From: Candidatus Dadabacteria bacterium
GTDB taxonomy: Bacteria > Desulfobacterota_D > UBA1144 > Nemesobacterales > UBA2774
Reading direction: 5' to 3'
NCBI GenBank assembly: GCA_020054175.1
Contig: JAGVLR010000107.1
Span: forward strand, 1 to 8,909
DNA length: 8,909 bases
Of this stretch, positions 1-5,777 are shown piece after piece. Numbering within the stretch: the first letter of the stretch is position 1; each line of letters opens with the position of its first letter. The notes under the pieces were generated by a model. That model made no database searches. It was not told the origin of the DNA and worked only from the letters and a program-made list of their open reading frames with translations. Position numbers and translations under genes: made by a program.

Positions 1-740
1 ACGAGTATTTCCATCGTATTCCCGGAGTCGCTGTTTACGGCGGCGTCGCAGTTGACGACTATAGGCGCCGACATCGGGGAGAATCTTATTTCCGAAAGGG
101 TCTCCGCGAGCCTCTCGGCCGCCGGCTTCATCAGCGCGCAGTGAAACGGCGCGCTTACGTCGAGCGGCACCACCCTTCTCGCCCCCTTTGACTTCGCCGC
201 GTCGGCAGCCGCATTGACGGCCTCTTTGTTCCCCGATATAACGATCTGCCCCGGGGCGTTCATATTGGCCGGGCTTACCACATACTTATCGTCCGACGCC
301 TGCCTGCATATCTCTTCGACATCCTCTATCGCGAGCCCGAGCACGGCGGACATCGCGCCGACCCCTACCGGCACGGCTTCCTGCATGTACTCGCCCCTCT
401 TTCTCACGACCCTGACCGCGTCGGCGAAATCCATCGAGCCGTTGGCCACGAGGGCCGAATACTCACCAAGGCTGTGCCCCGCGACGAAGCCGGGCGAAAG
501 GCCCGTCTCATCCCTGAGCACCCTCAGGCAGGCAACGCTCGCCGTCAATATCGCCGGCTGGGCGTTCTTCGTGAGCGAGAGCTCTTCCTGCGGGGATTCG
601 AAACACAGCTTCGCCATGTCGACGCCGAGAGCCTCTCCGGCTTCCTCGAACGCCTCTCTTGCGGCTCCGAAGCCTTCGTAAAGCTCCTTGCACATCCCCA
701 CGTACTGGGAGCCCTGTCCGGGGAACACGAATGCAATCAT
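1..740 (-). CDS. fabD: Malonyl-CoA:ACP transacylase FabD (C-terminus cut by window edge)
   Basis: Cytoplasmic enzyme that moves malonyl from CoA to acyl carrier protein, supplying the extender unit of type II fatty-acid synthesis. Read on the minus strand from ATG at 740 the frame stays open to base 1, giving 246 residues of a family usually about 310 long, so roughly the last 60 are outside the window. Visible motifs: N-terminal FPGQGSQ (residues 6-12, oxyanion region), nucleophile motif GHSLGEYSAL with Ser90, Arg115 in KRGEYMQEAVP (binds the malonyl carboxylate), and the catalytic His200 in APFHCALMKPAA. These match the E. coli FabD Ser92/Arg117/His201 set. A short TAAGGT (745-750) lies 4 nt before the start. 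It follows rpmF after a 31-nt gap, so it is probably co-transcribed from the promoter in front of yceD. Identification is secure. Confidence 0.96.
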   Translation of the reverse strand, partial: MIAFVFPGQGSQYVGMCKELYEGFGAAREAFEEAGEALGVDMAKLCFESPQEELSLTKNAQPAILTASVACLRVLRDETGLSPGFVAGHSLGEYSALVANGSMDFADAVRVVRKRGEYMQEAVPVGVGAMSAVLGLAIEDVEEICRQASDDKYVVSPANMNAPGQIVISGNKEAVNAAADAAKSKGARRVVPLDVSAPFHCALMKPAAERLAETLSEIRFSPMSAPIVVNCDAAVNSDSGNTMEIL

Positions 741-771
741 GCAGACCTTATTCCTTTACGGCCGGGGCCGC

Positions 772-965
772 TCAGGACTGAATCTCTTCCTGCTTTTCTT
801 TTATGAACGTCCTGCCCTTGTAGAAGCCGCAGCCCGGACATGCCCTGTGAGGCGGCTTGTGCTCGCCGCAGTTACGGCATACGGATACGCCGGGGCTGCT
901 ATCTTGTAGTGGGTTCTGTTCTTTCTGGACCTGGACTTGGAGTGTTTTCTTTTAGGCAGTCCCAT
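772..965 (-). CDS. rpmF: 50S ribosomal protein L32, frame broken by one base as read
   Basis: L32 is a small protein of the large ribosomal subunit. From ATG at 965 the frame begins with the L32 N-terminus MGLPKRKHSKSRSRKNRTHY, then KIAAP. After CCG at about 892-894 this frame leaves the L32 pattern and stops at 801 (54 codons). The expected C-terminal half is in the -1 frame: VCRNCGEHKPPHRACPGCGF, then YKGR and a lysine/glutamate-rich tail ending at TGA 774-772. It holds the two CxxC zinc-binding pairs. The span is 194 nt; one added G in the run at 889-895 would give a clean 64-residue L32 with the junction APGVSVC. Shine-Dalgarno AGGGAG (975-980) lies 9 nt before the start. yceD is 22 nt upstream and fabD 31 nt downstream, the usual company. 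The break may be a sequencing or assembly error in a G/C run, a real mutation, or (less likely) ribosomal slippage. Confidence 0.88.
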
Positions 966-987
966 ATTCTATATCTCCCTTACCTTC

Positions 988-1500
988 TCATAGTTTAAAT
1001 TTTTCAAGCCCGGCCAATCTCGGGTCTTTCCATTTTTTTCCGCACTCGCACGTTTCGCGGTTGAGGTTCTGGCCGCATTCGGGGCAAAGCCCCTTGCAGT
1101 CTTCCCGGCAGAGCACCTTCACAGGGAGCGATACGGCTATAAGCTCCCTGAGATAATCACCGAGGTCGGCGTCCTCTCCCCTGTACGTTTGGTGGTCGAG
1201 GTCTTCGTCGTCATCTATCTTATCCGACGGCGAAAGTATTAGCCTAATGTCCGGGCTGATGTCAAGTCTCACAGGCTCCAGGCAAAGCGCGCACGGGGCC
1301 TCTATAGTAAAGGAGAGGTTACCCAGAACAGACACTTCCCTCAGCACCTTCGTCAGCTCGATATCGACATCGATATCGGAAACGAGCTTCATTTCCTCGT
1401 TGCCTGACCAGAGCTCGGGGATGTTATCAAGCCACCGGGGGTCCCTCCGCGTTTCGATGTGTAAACCGTCGTCCCCTATATCCGATACCCTGATTTTCAT
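988..1500 (-). CDS. yceD: YceD / DUF177 family protein (23S rRNA accumulation)
   Basis: A 170-residue cytoplasmic protein of the DUF177/YceD family. In E. coli and in plastids the family is needed for normal 23S rRNA accumulation; its biochemical activity is not settled. Diagnostic features are CALCLEPV at residues 70-77 and the C-terminal sequence SLPVKVLCREDCKGLCPECG (residues 124-143), followed by Asn-Leu-Asn and a CEC pair at 151-153, which together look like a zinc-binding cysteine cluster. An acidic stretch (DDDED, residues 97-101) precedes it. ATG at 1500 gives a normal family N-terminus, although no strong Shine-Dalgarno is present. It is the first gene after a 92-bp gap and lies 22 nt ahead of rpmF, the conserved yceD-rpmF arrangement. 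The TTGCAA/TATTAT promoter candidate at 1547-1574 is placed to drive it. Confidence 0.93.
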   Translation of the reverse strand: MKIRVSDIGDDGLHIETRRDPRWLDNIPELWSGNEEMKLVSDIDVDIELTKVLREVSVLGNLSFTIEAPCALCLEPVRLDISPDIRLILSPSDKIDDDEDLDHQTYRGEDADLGDYLRELIAVSLPVKVLCREDCKGLCPECGQNLNRETCECGKKWKDPRLAGLEKFKL

Positions 1501-1546
1501 TGCCCAAACTCGCCGAAGAAAACTACCTCGAATTTAACGGAACTAA

Positions 1547-1574
1547 ATAATAATACAAGATAATCCATTTGCAA
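1547..1574 (-). promoter_or_regulatory. Candidate sigma-70-type promoter for yceD-rpmF-fabD
   Basis: On the minus strand a -35-like TTGCAA (1574-1569) is followed after 16 bp by a -10-like TATTAT (1552-1547), in an AT-rich stretch of an otherwise GC-rich window. Transcription would begin near 1540 and leave about 40 nt of leader before the yceD ATG at 1500. This is the only sizeable gap between the importer genes and yceD, so a promoter is expected here. An overlapping TATTAT three bases further upstream (1555-1550) would give a 13-bp spacer, which is less suitable. The call rests on consensus matches only. Confidence 0.5.
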
Positions 1575-1582
1575 GTTAGGGA

Positions 1583-1595
1583 TGACCAGCGGTCA
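1583..1595. repeat. Perfect 5-bp inverted repeat overlapping the stop of the last importer gene
   Basis: TGACC-AGC-GGTCA is a perfect inverted repeat with a 3-base centre. One arm includes the TGA stop of the second ATPase gene (1593-1595), and the repeat ends about 9 bp upstream of the candidate -35 of the yceD promoter. It could be a small operator. It is not followed by a T-run on the minus strand, so it does not look like an intrinsic terminator. A 10-bp palindrome can occur by chance. Confidence 0.25.
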
Positions 1596-2555
1596 GGCGA
1601 GGTGGCAGGCTACCATGTGTCCGCTGCCCGCGTCGCGCAGCTCGGGCTCTTCCCGGCTGCACTTGGCGACGGCTATCGGGCAGCGCGGATGAAAGGCGCA
1701 GCCCTCCGGGGGATTGATGGGGCTCGGAACATCCCCCTTGAGCAAGGTAGTCTCCCTTTTCCGCTGGGGGTCGGCCACCGGGACGGAAGAAATGAGTACT
1801 TTCGTGTAGGGATGGAGAGGGTTTTCGTATAGCTCTTTACTCGCCGCAAGCTCGATTATCTTACCGAGATACATCACGGCCACACGGTCGCTTATGTGCT
1901 TTACGACCCGGAGGTCGTGGGATATGAAGAGGTACGTGAGTCCCAGTCTTTCCTGCAGCTCTATGAAGAGGTTAATTATCTGCGCCTGGACGGAAACGTC
2001 CAGAGCCGAGATCGGCTCGTCGCAAACTATGAAATCGGGCTTTAACGCTATAGCCCGGGCTATGGCTATCCTCTGTCTCTGCCCTCCGCTGAACTCGTGA
2101 GGATAGCGCGAAAGCGCGTCTTCCCTGAGGCCGACTGTGTGGAGCGTCTCCCCGACGGCGGCCTTCCTCTCGGCCCCAGAAGAATGGCCGTGTATGACGA
2201 GCCCTTCGGCCACGATATCCTCCACCTTCATCTTGGGGTTTAAAGAGCCGTAGGGGTCCTGAAATACTATCTGCATACGCTTCCTCACGGGGCGCATGCG
2301 CGAGGCCGAAAGATTGGTGATGTCTTTGTCCTCGAAAAATATCTCGCCCTCTGTCGGCTCGTGGAGCTTTATGATGGTTTTGCCGAGTGTCGTCTTCCCG
2401 CACCCGCTCTCGCCGACGAGGCCCAGCGTTTCGCCCCGGCCGACTGTGAGGTCTACCCCGTCCACCGCCTTAACGTAATTGGAAACCCTCGAAAGTATCC
2501 CCGATGTTATGGGGAAGTATTTTTTCAGACCGCTTACCTTGAGCAGTTCTTTCAT
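1593..2555 (-). CDS. dppF: Peptide-type ABC importer, ATP-binding subunit (OppF/DppF type)
   Basis: One of two nucleotide-binding subunits that power import at the inner membrane. It has 320 residues when started at ATG 2555, in the sequence MKELLKVSGLKKYFPI typical of OppF/DppF. An in-frame GTG at 2621 would add 22 unlike residues and overlap the preceding gene by 59 bp, so I reject it. Motifs: Walker A GESGCGKT (48-55), Q-loop Gln99, signature FSGGQRQR (155-162), Walker B FIVCDEP (175-181, Glu180), D-loop SALD (183-186) and switch His213. The C-terminal oligopeptide-transporter extension carries Cys286, Cys292, Cys299 and Cys317. That spacing is known in Opp/Dpp ATPases and was shown to hold a [4Fe-4S] cluster in mycobacterial OppD. 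The gene lies 7 nt after the other ATPase, with no strong Shine-Dalgarno, which suggests translational coupling. It is the last importer gene. The substrate cannot be read from this subunit. Confidence 0.94.
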   Translation of the reverse strand: MKELLKVSGLKKYFPITSGILSRVSNYVKAVDGVDLTVGRGETLGLVGESGCGKTTLGKTIIKLHEPTEGEIFFEDKDITNLSASRMRPVRKRMQIVFQDPYGSLNPKMKVEDIVAEGLVIHGHSSGAERKAAVGETLHTVGLREDALSRYPHEFSGGQRQRIAIARAIALKPDFIVCDEPISALDVSVQAQIINLFIELQERLGLTYLFISHDLRVVKHISDRVAVMYLGKIIELAASKELYENPLHPYTKVLISSVPVADPQRKRETTLLKGDVPSPINPPEGCAFHPRCPIAVAKCSREEPELRDAGSGHMVACHLA

Positions 2556-2562
2556 TCTTCGA

Positions 2563-3546
2563 TCACACCTTGAGCTCGACGTCGTTCGCCCTCCAGCACG
2601 CCGAGAGATGCCCGGGGGCATGCTCCGCGAGCGGGGGCTCCTCCGCCCTGCACTTGTCTATTACGAGCGGGCAGCGATCCTGGAACCGGCATCCCACGGG
2701 AAAGTCGCCCGGGCTCGGAACCACTCCCGGAATCGCGTCGAGCTTTTCCTTGCTGTCCCGGAGGTCCGGTATAGAGTGCAGGAGCCCGACGGTATATGGA
2801 TGCTTCGGGTCGGCGAATAAGTCCGCTGTCGCCGCGTCCTCGACGACTTTCCCCGCGTACATGACGTACACCTTGTCGGCTACTTCCGCAACTATGCCGA
2901 GGTCGTGCGTTATAAGCAGAACGGCCATGCCCATCTTCACGCGGAGGTCGTCGATCAGCTTCAGAATCCCCGCCTGTATGGTGACGTCGAGCGCGGTAGT
3001 CGGCTCGTCCGCTATCAGGACCTCGGGGCTGCACGCGAGAGCCATGGCTATCATAACCCTCTGCGACATCCCCCCGCTCATCTCGTGGGGATAGTTCTTC
3101 ATCCGCCGCTCCGGGGCCGGAATGCCGACGAGCTTAAGCAGCTCGATGACTTTGTCTCTTTCCTCGCGCTTCGAGATTTTAAGATGGGTTCGGAGGGCCT
3201 CGCCTATCTGGTCGCCTACTGTGAATACAGGGTTGAGCGAGCTTATCGGCTCCTGGAATATCATCGATATCCTGTTGCCGCGGACGGAGCGCATGTCTCT
3301 CTCGCTGTACTCCAGCAGGTTCGCGTCGTCGAATATAATCCGCCCGGCGTCGATGCTGCCCGGGGGCTCCGGTATGAGCCTCATGACCGAAAGCGCCGTG
3401 ACCGTCTTCCCGCAGCCGCTCTCGCCGACGACACCGACGATCTTCCCCTGGGGCACTGTGAGCGAAACGCCGCTCACGACCTCGAGCTTTCTTCCTCTCG
3501 AAGAGAACGAAACCCTCAAATCCTTTATTTCGAGCGCGCTGTTCAT
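2563..3546 (-). CDS. dppD: Peptide-type ABC importer, ATP-binding subunit (OppD/DppD type)
   Basis: First of the two ATPase subunits (327 residues), cytoplasmic and docked on the permease pair. Motifs: Walker A GESGCGKT (41-48), Q-loop Gln98 in IFQEP, signature MSGGMSQR (156-163; the first position is Met where many relatives have Leu), Walker B VLIADEP (176-182, Glu181), D-loop TALD (184-187) and switch His214 in LITHD. The C-terminal extension has Cys286, Cys292, Cys299 and Cys317, the same residue numbers as in the partner ATPase. SGGM rather than SGGQ in the signature is typical of the D subunit and helps tell the two apart. ATG at 3546 is preceded by only a weak AAGAGAT. The 75-nt gap back to the permease stop at 3622 has no clear promoter or terminator, so the gene is probably within the same operon. 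Confidence 0.94.
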   Translation of the reverse strand: MNSALEIKDLRVSFSSRGRKLEVVSGVSLTVPQGKIVGVVGESGCGKTVTALSVMRLIPEPPGSIDAGRIIFDDANLLEYSERDMRSVRGNRISMIFQEPISSLNPVFTVGDQIGEALRTHLKISKREERDKVIELLKLVGIPAPERRMKNYPHEMSGGMSQRVMIAMALACSPEVLIADEPTTALDVTIQAGILKLIDDLRVKMGMAVLLITHDLGIVAEVADKVYVMYAGKVVEDAATADLFADPKHPYTVGLLHSIPDLRDSKEKLDAIPGVVPSPGDFPVGCRFQDRCPLVIDKCRAEEPPLAEHAPGHLSACWRANDVELKV

Positions 3547-3621
3547 TTATATCTCTTGCCCGGGCATTTTCCTTACGCTTTCTCCTGGCTCTTCCGTGCC
3601 GATTGACCGCACTTGTTCACT

Positions 3622-4626
3622 CTACCTTTCCGCTGTGAATTTCGGATCTACCGCGTTACGGAATCCTTCGCCTACAAGGTTAAAAGCCGTCACAGTTAAA
3701 AATATAGCCGCGCCGGGGAATAGGACAAGCCACCACGCGAAATCAACGTACCTCTGCGACTGCGAGAGAATGTCTCCCCAGCTCGGGTCGGGCGGCGGCA
3801 CGCCGAATCCTAAAAAGCTGAGGGCCGACTCGACCAGTATCGCGCCTGCTATCCCGAAAGTACAGTCCACCAGCACGGGCGTGAGCGCGTTCGGGAGCAT
3901 GTGCTTCGACATCACCCTCGCGTCGTTCCCCCCGAGGGCTATGGCGGCGTCCACGTATGCGTATCTCCGGAGCCTTAGGAACTCCCCTCGTATGAGCCTC
4001 GCGACGCCTGTCCAGCTCGTGACGCCTATTACAATCATTATGTTGTAGATGCTCGGGTCCCTGAACGCGAGAATAGTCAGTATCAGGAAGAAGACGGGGA
4101 ACGTCATCATGACCTCGAAGAGCCTCGAAACGATGAAGTCCGTCTTCCCGCCGTAATATCCCGCTATGCCCCCGAGTATGATTCCTATGACCGCCGATAT
4201 GCCGACGGCTATGAATCCGATGGAAAGCGATATGCGGGCGCCGTGTATCATCCGCGAAAGAACGTCTCTTCCCCTGTCGTCCGTACCGAAGAGGTGGTCG
4301 CTTGACGGCGGGACGAGTATCGAAAGGAGATCGTTCTCCGTCGGGCTGTACCGGACGGGCGGGAACACGGCGAAGTCCCCCTCCGGCAGCTCTTTTGCCA
4401 GCTCCTTGAAATTAGTCTGAAAAAATTCAGGGTAGTGGAAGAGGACGGGGAAGTAATAGCTGCCCTCGTATTTCATTACTATAGGCTTGTTCCCGGCGAG
4501 AAAGTTCTGAAATACCGCGAGTCCGAAAAGAAAGATTATGATTACGAGCGCCGCCAGTGCGAACCTGTCGCGTTTGAATTTTTCCCAGACGCTCCCCCAG
4601 TATCCGACGCTCCTCGTTTCGCTCAA
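3622..4626 (-). CDS. Peptide-type ABC importer permease, YejE/DppC-like
   Basis: An inner-membrane permease subunit of 334 residues. A first membrane segment (about 22-41) is followed by an unusually long periplasmic section, 45-105. This includes GNKPIVMKYEGSYYFPVL (45-62) and FPPVRYSPTENDL (88-100). By memory this is close to E. coli YejE (NDKPLLVRYDGSWYFPLL) and absent from ordinary DppC. Then come the family entry motif LFGTDDRGRDVLSRMIHGAR (112-131), membrane segments from about 134, the EAA-type cytoplasmic loop DAAIALGGNDARVMSKHMLP (226-245), SFLGFGVPPPDPSWG (270-284) and the C-terminal NLVGEGFRNAVDP (316-328). The start is TTG at 4626, overlapping the TGA of the other permease (4625-4623). 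A GGAGG 6 nt upstream supports it, and no in-frame ATG precedes the first membrane segment. Membership of the family is certain; the Yej-type subgroup is an inference from recalled sequences. Confidence 0.94.
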   Translation of the reverse strand: MSETRSVGYWGSVWEKFKRDRFALAALVIIIFLFGLAVFQNFLAGNKPIVMKYEGSYYFPVLFHYPEFFQTNFKELAKELPEGDFAVFPPVRYSPTENDLLSILVPPSSDHLFGTDDRGRDVLSRMIHGARISLSIGFIAVGISAVIGIILGGIAGYYGGKTDFIVSRLFEVMMTFPVFFLILTILAFRDPSIYNIMIVIGVTSWTGVARLIRGEFLRLRRYAYVDAAIALGGNDARVMSKHMLPNALTPVLVDCTFGIAGAILVESALSFLGFGVPPPDPSWGDILSQSQRYVDFAWWLVLFPGAAIFLTVTAFNLVGEGFRNAVDPKFTAER

Positions 4627-5624
4627 CGCCTGCCTCCGAAGCTGATCCTCGGGTCGACGAAAACGTAAACGATATCGGAAAAGAGTATGCCGAGAAGCGT
4701 GAGGAAGGCGGATATAGTGGCTATGGCCATTATCATCGGATAGTCCCTCGCGAGGACGGACTCGAATCCGAGCTGCCCTATGCCGGGTATGGAGAATATC
4801 GTTTCGATTATGACGCTCCCGCCTATCATCGCGGGCAGTATACCGGCGAGTATCGTGATTATCGGAATGAGGGCGTTACGAAGGGCGTGTCTCAGAATCA
4901 CCTTCGACGGAGGTAGGCCCTTGGCCGTGGCCGTCCTGACGAAATCCTCCCTCAAAACTTCGAGGAGGCTCCCCTTCTGAAACCTCGAAAGATAGGCGAA
5001 GCTGCCGTACGTGAGACAGAAAACGGGGAGGACTATATGCCAGAGAAAATCGAGAGCCTTTTTGAAGAAGGGATAAGTCTCAGCCCCCGGCGACAGGATC
5101 CCGTAGACGGGGAAGATGTTCCAGTACTCCCCTCCCCCGAGGAAGAAGATCAGTATCATCGCCATCCAGAAACTGGGTATCGAATACAGTATGAAAAGAA
5201 AAAAGGTCGTCGAGCGTTCCATGAACGAGCCCGTCTTGACGGCGGAATACACCCCGAGCGGAATGGCTATAAGGTATATAACAAATATCGATATTATATT
5301 CAGCGTTATCGTGATCGGCAGCCTCTCGGCTATCTTGTCGATGACGGGACGGTGGTCTTTGTAGGATCTTCCGAAGTCGAGCGTGACTATCTGCTTCAGC
5401 CATATCCAATAGCGCTCGTATATGGGCTTGTCGAGCCCGTAGAGCTTTTTCGTCTCCTCGACTATCTGCTTCGTTATGGCCTCGGACTTTATTCCCTCGT
5501 CAAGCTGGAGCTTCCTCTCGACGGGGTTCCCCGGCGCGAGCTGGATTATGAAGAACGTAATTATGGTGATACCCAGCATGGTGGGTATAAGGAGCAGAAA
5601 TCGCTTTATTAAATAATCTCTCAT
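4623..5624 (-). CDS. Peptide-type ABC importer permease, YejB/DppB-like
   Basis: An inner-membrane permease subunit of 333 residues, pairing with the gene it overlaps. N-terminal MRDYLIKRFLLLIPTMLGIT leads into the first membrane segment (about 9-30) and the family motif QLAPGNPVE (28-36). A periplasmic stretch with YGLDKPIYERYWIWL (62-76) and LDFGRSY (82-88) follows. Further membrane segments lie at about 108-128, 139-162, 195-213, 253-275 and 297-323. The EAA-type ATPase-contact loop is RTATAKGLPPSKVILRHALR (230-249). FFLGGGEYWNIFPVYGIL (160-177) and the C-terminal ARDYPMIMA plus DIVYVFVDPRISF resemble E. coli YejB as I recall it (FFAGGSYFDLFPLRGL, SRDYPVMF, DISYTLVDPRIDF). ATG at 5624 gives the normal family N-terminus, although the upstream bases show no good Shine-Dalgarno. 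It is separated from the binding-protein gene by a structured 152-bp gap. Confidence 0.94.
   Translation of the reverse strand: MRDYLIKRFLLLIPTMLGITIITFFIIQLAPGNPVERKLQLDEGIKSEAITKQIVEETKKLYGLDKPIYERYWIWLKQIVTLDFGRSYKDHRPVIDKIAERLPITITLNIISIFVIYLIAIPLGVYSAVKTGSFMERSTTFFLFILYSIPSFWMAMILIFFLGGGEYWNIFPVYGILSPGAETYPFFKKALDFLWHIVLPVFCLTYGSFAYLSRFQKGSLLEVLREDFVRTATAKGLPPSKVILRHALRNALIPIITILAGILPAMIGGSVIIETIFSIPGIGQLGFESVLARDYPMIMAIATISAFLTLLGILFSDIVYVFVDPRISFGGRR
4633..4637 (-). promoter_or_regulatory. Ribosome binding site that fixes a TTG start (YejE-like permease)
   Basis: GGAGG on the minus strand sits 6 nt before TTG at 4626-4624. It lies inside the end of the upstream permease gene, whose TGA (4625-4623) overlaps the TTG. 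There is no ATG or GTG in frame between the stop overlap and the first membrane helix, so this site decides the start and implies coupled translation of the two permeases. Confidence 0.7.
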
Positions 5625-5640
5625 GTCCGGGTCAAAGGGA

Positions 5641-5669
5641 AGTATATGCGTTTAAACCCTGAAGTTTAA
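5641..5669 (-). promoter_or_regulatory. Candidate promoter with an inverted repeat ahead of the permease genes
   Basis: On the minus strand TTAAAC (5669-5664) and TATACT (5646-5641) are 17 bp apart. The -10 is a good match and the -35 a poor one. The -35 element is one arm of a perfect 6-bp inverted repeat, TTAAAC-N6-GTTTAA (5652-5669), which could be a repressor or activator site. A start near 5634 would leave only about 10 nt of leader before ATG 5624. A second TATAAT (5689-5684) has no recognisable -35. The whole stretch 5641-5697 is markedly AT-rich for this window. A separate internal promoter for the permease and ATPase genes is possible but unproven. Confidence 0.35.
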
Positions 5670-5738
5670 GCATATTGAATACAATTATACTTATTCCCGG
5701 CGTTTCGGATATATGAGTTTAGAGATTCTCTCTTTCCA

Positions 5739-5777
5739 GGCCGCGATAGAGCGGCGGCCGGGGGAGTCTTTGCTCCC
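5739..5777 (-). other. Two tandem stem-loops just after the binding-protein gene
   Basis: Starting at the last base of the stop codon, GGGAG-N6-CTCCC (5777-5762) forms a 5-bp stem, and GGCCGC-N9-GCGGCC (5759-5739) a 6-bp GC-only stem. Neither is followed by a T-run on the minus strand, so they are not clear intrinsic terminators. Stem-loops in this position in other importer operons protect the binding-protein mRNA or cause partial termination, so that the binding protein is made in excess over the permeases. That role is inferred here from position alone. Confidence 0.4.

Noticed and set aside
2556..2621. Longer N-terminus for the F-type ATPase starting at GTG 2621
   Set aside because: The extra 22 residues are arginine-rich and unlike the family, and they overlap the coding end of the preceding ATPase. 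ATG 2555 gives the family N-terminus and a 7-nt gap.
3122..4048. A 308-codon plus-strand frame opposite the ATPase and permease genes
   Set aside because: It crosses two well-supported minus-strand genes and their gap, is Ser/Thr/Pro-rich and has no recognisable domain. The other long plus-strand frames (2905-3606, 5037-5612, 214-681) are the same kind of shadow.
5739..5777. Stem-loops as rho-independent terminators
   Set aside because: Neither stem is followed by a run of T on the minus strand, so I list them as intercistronic structure only.
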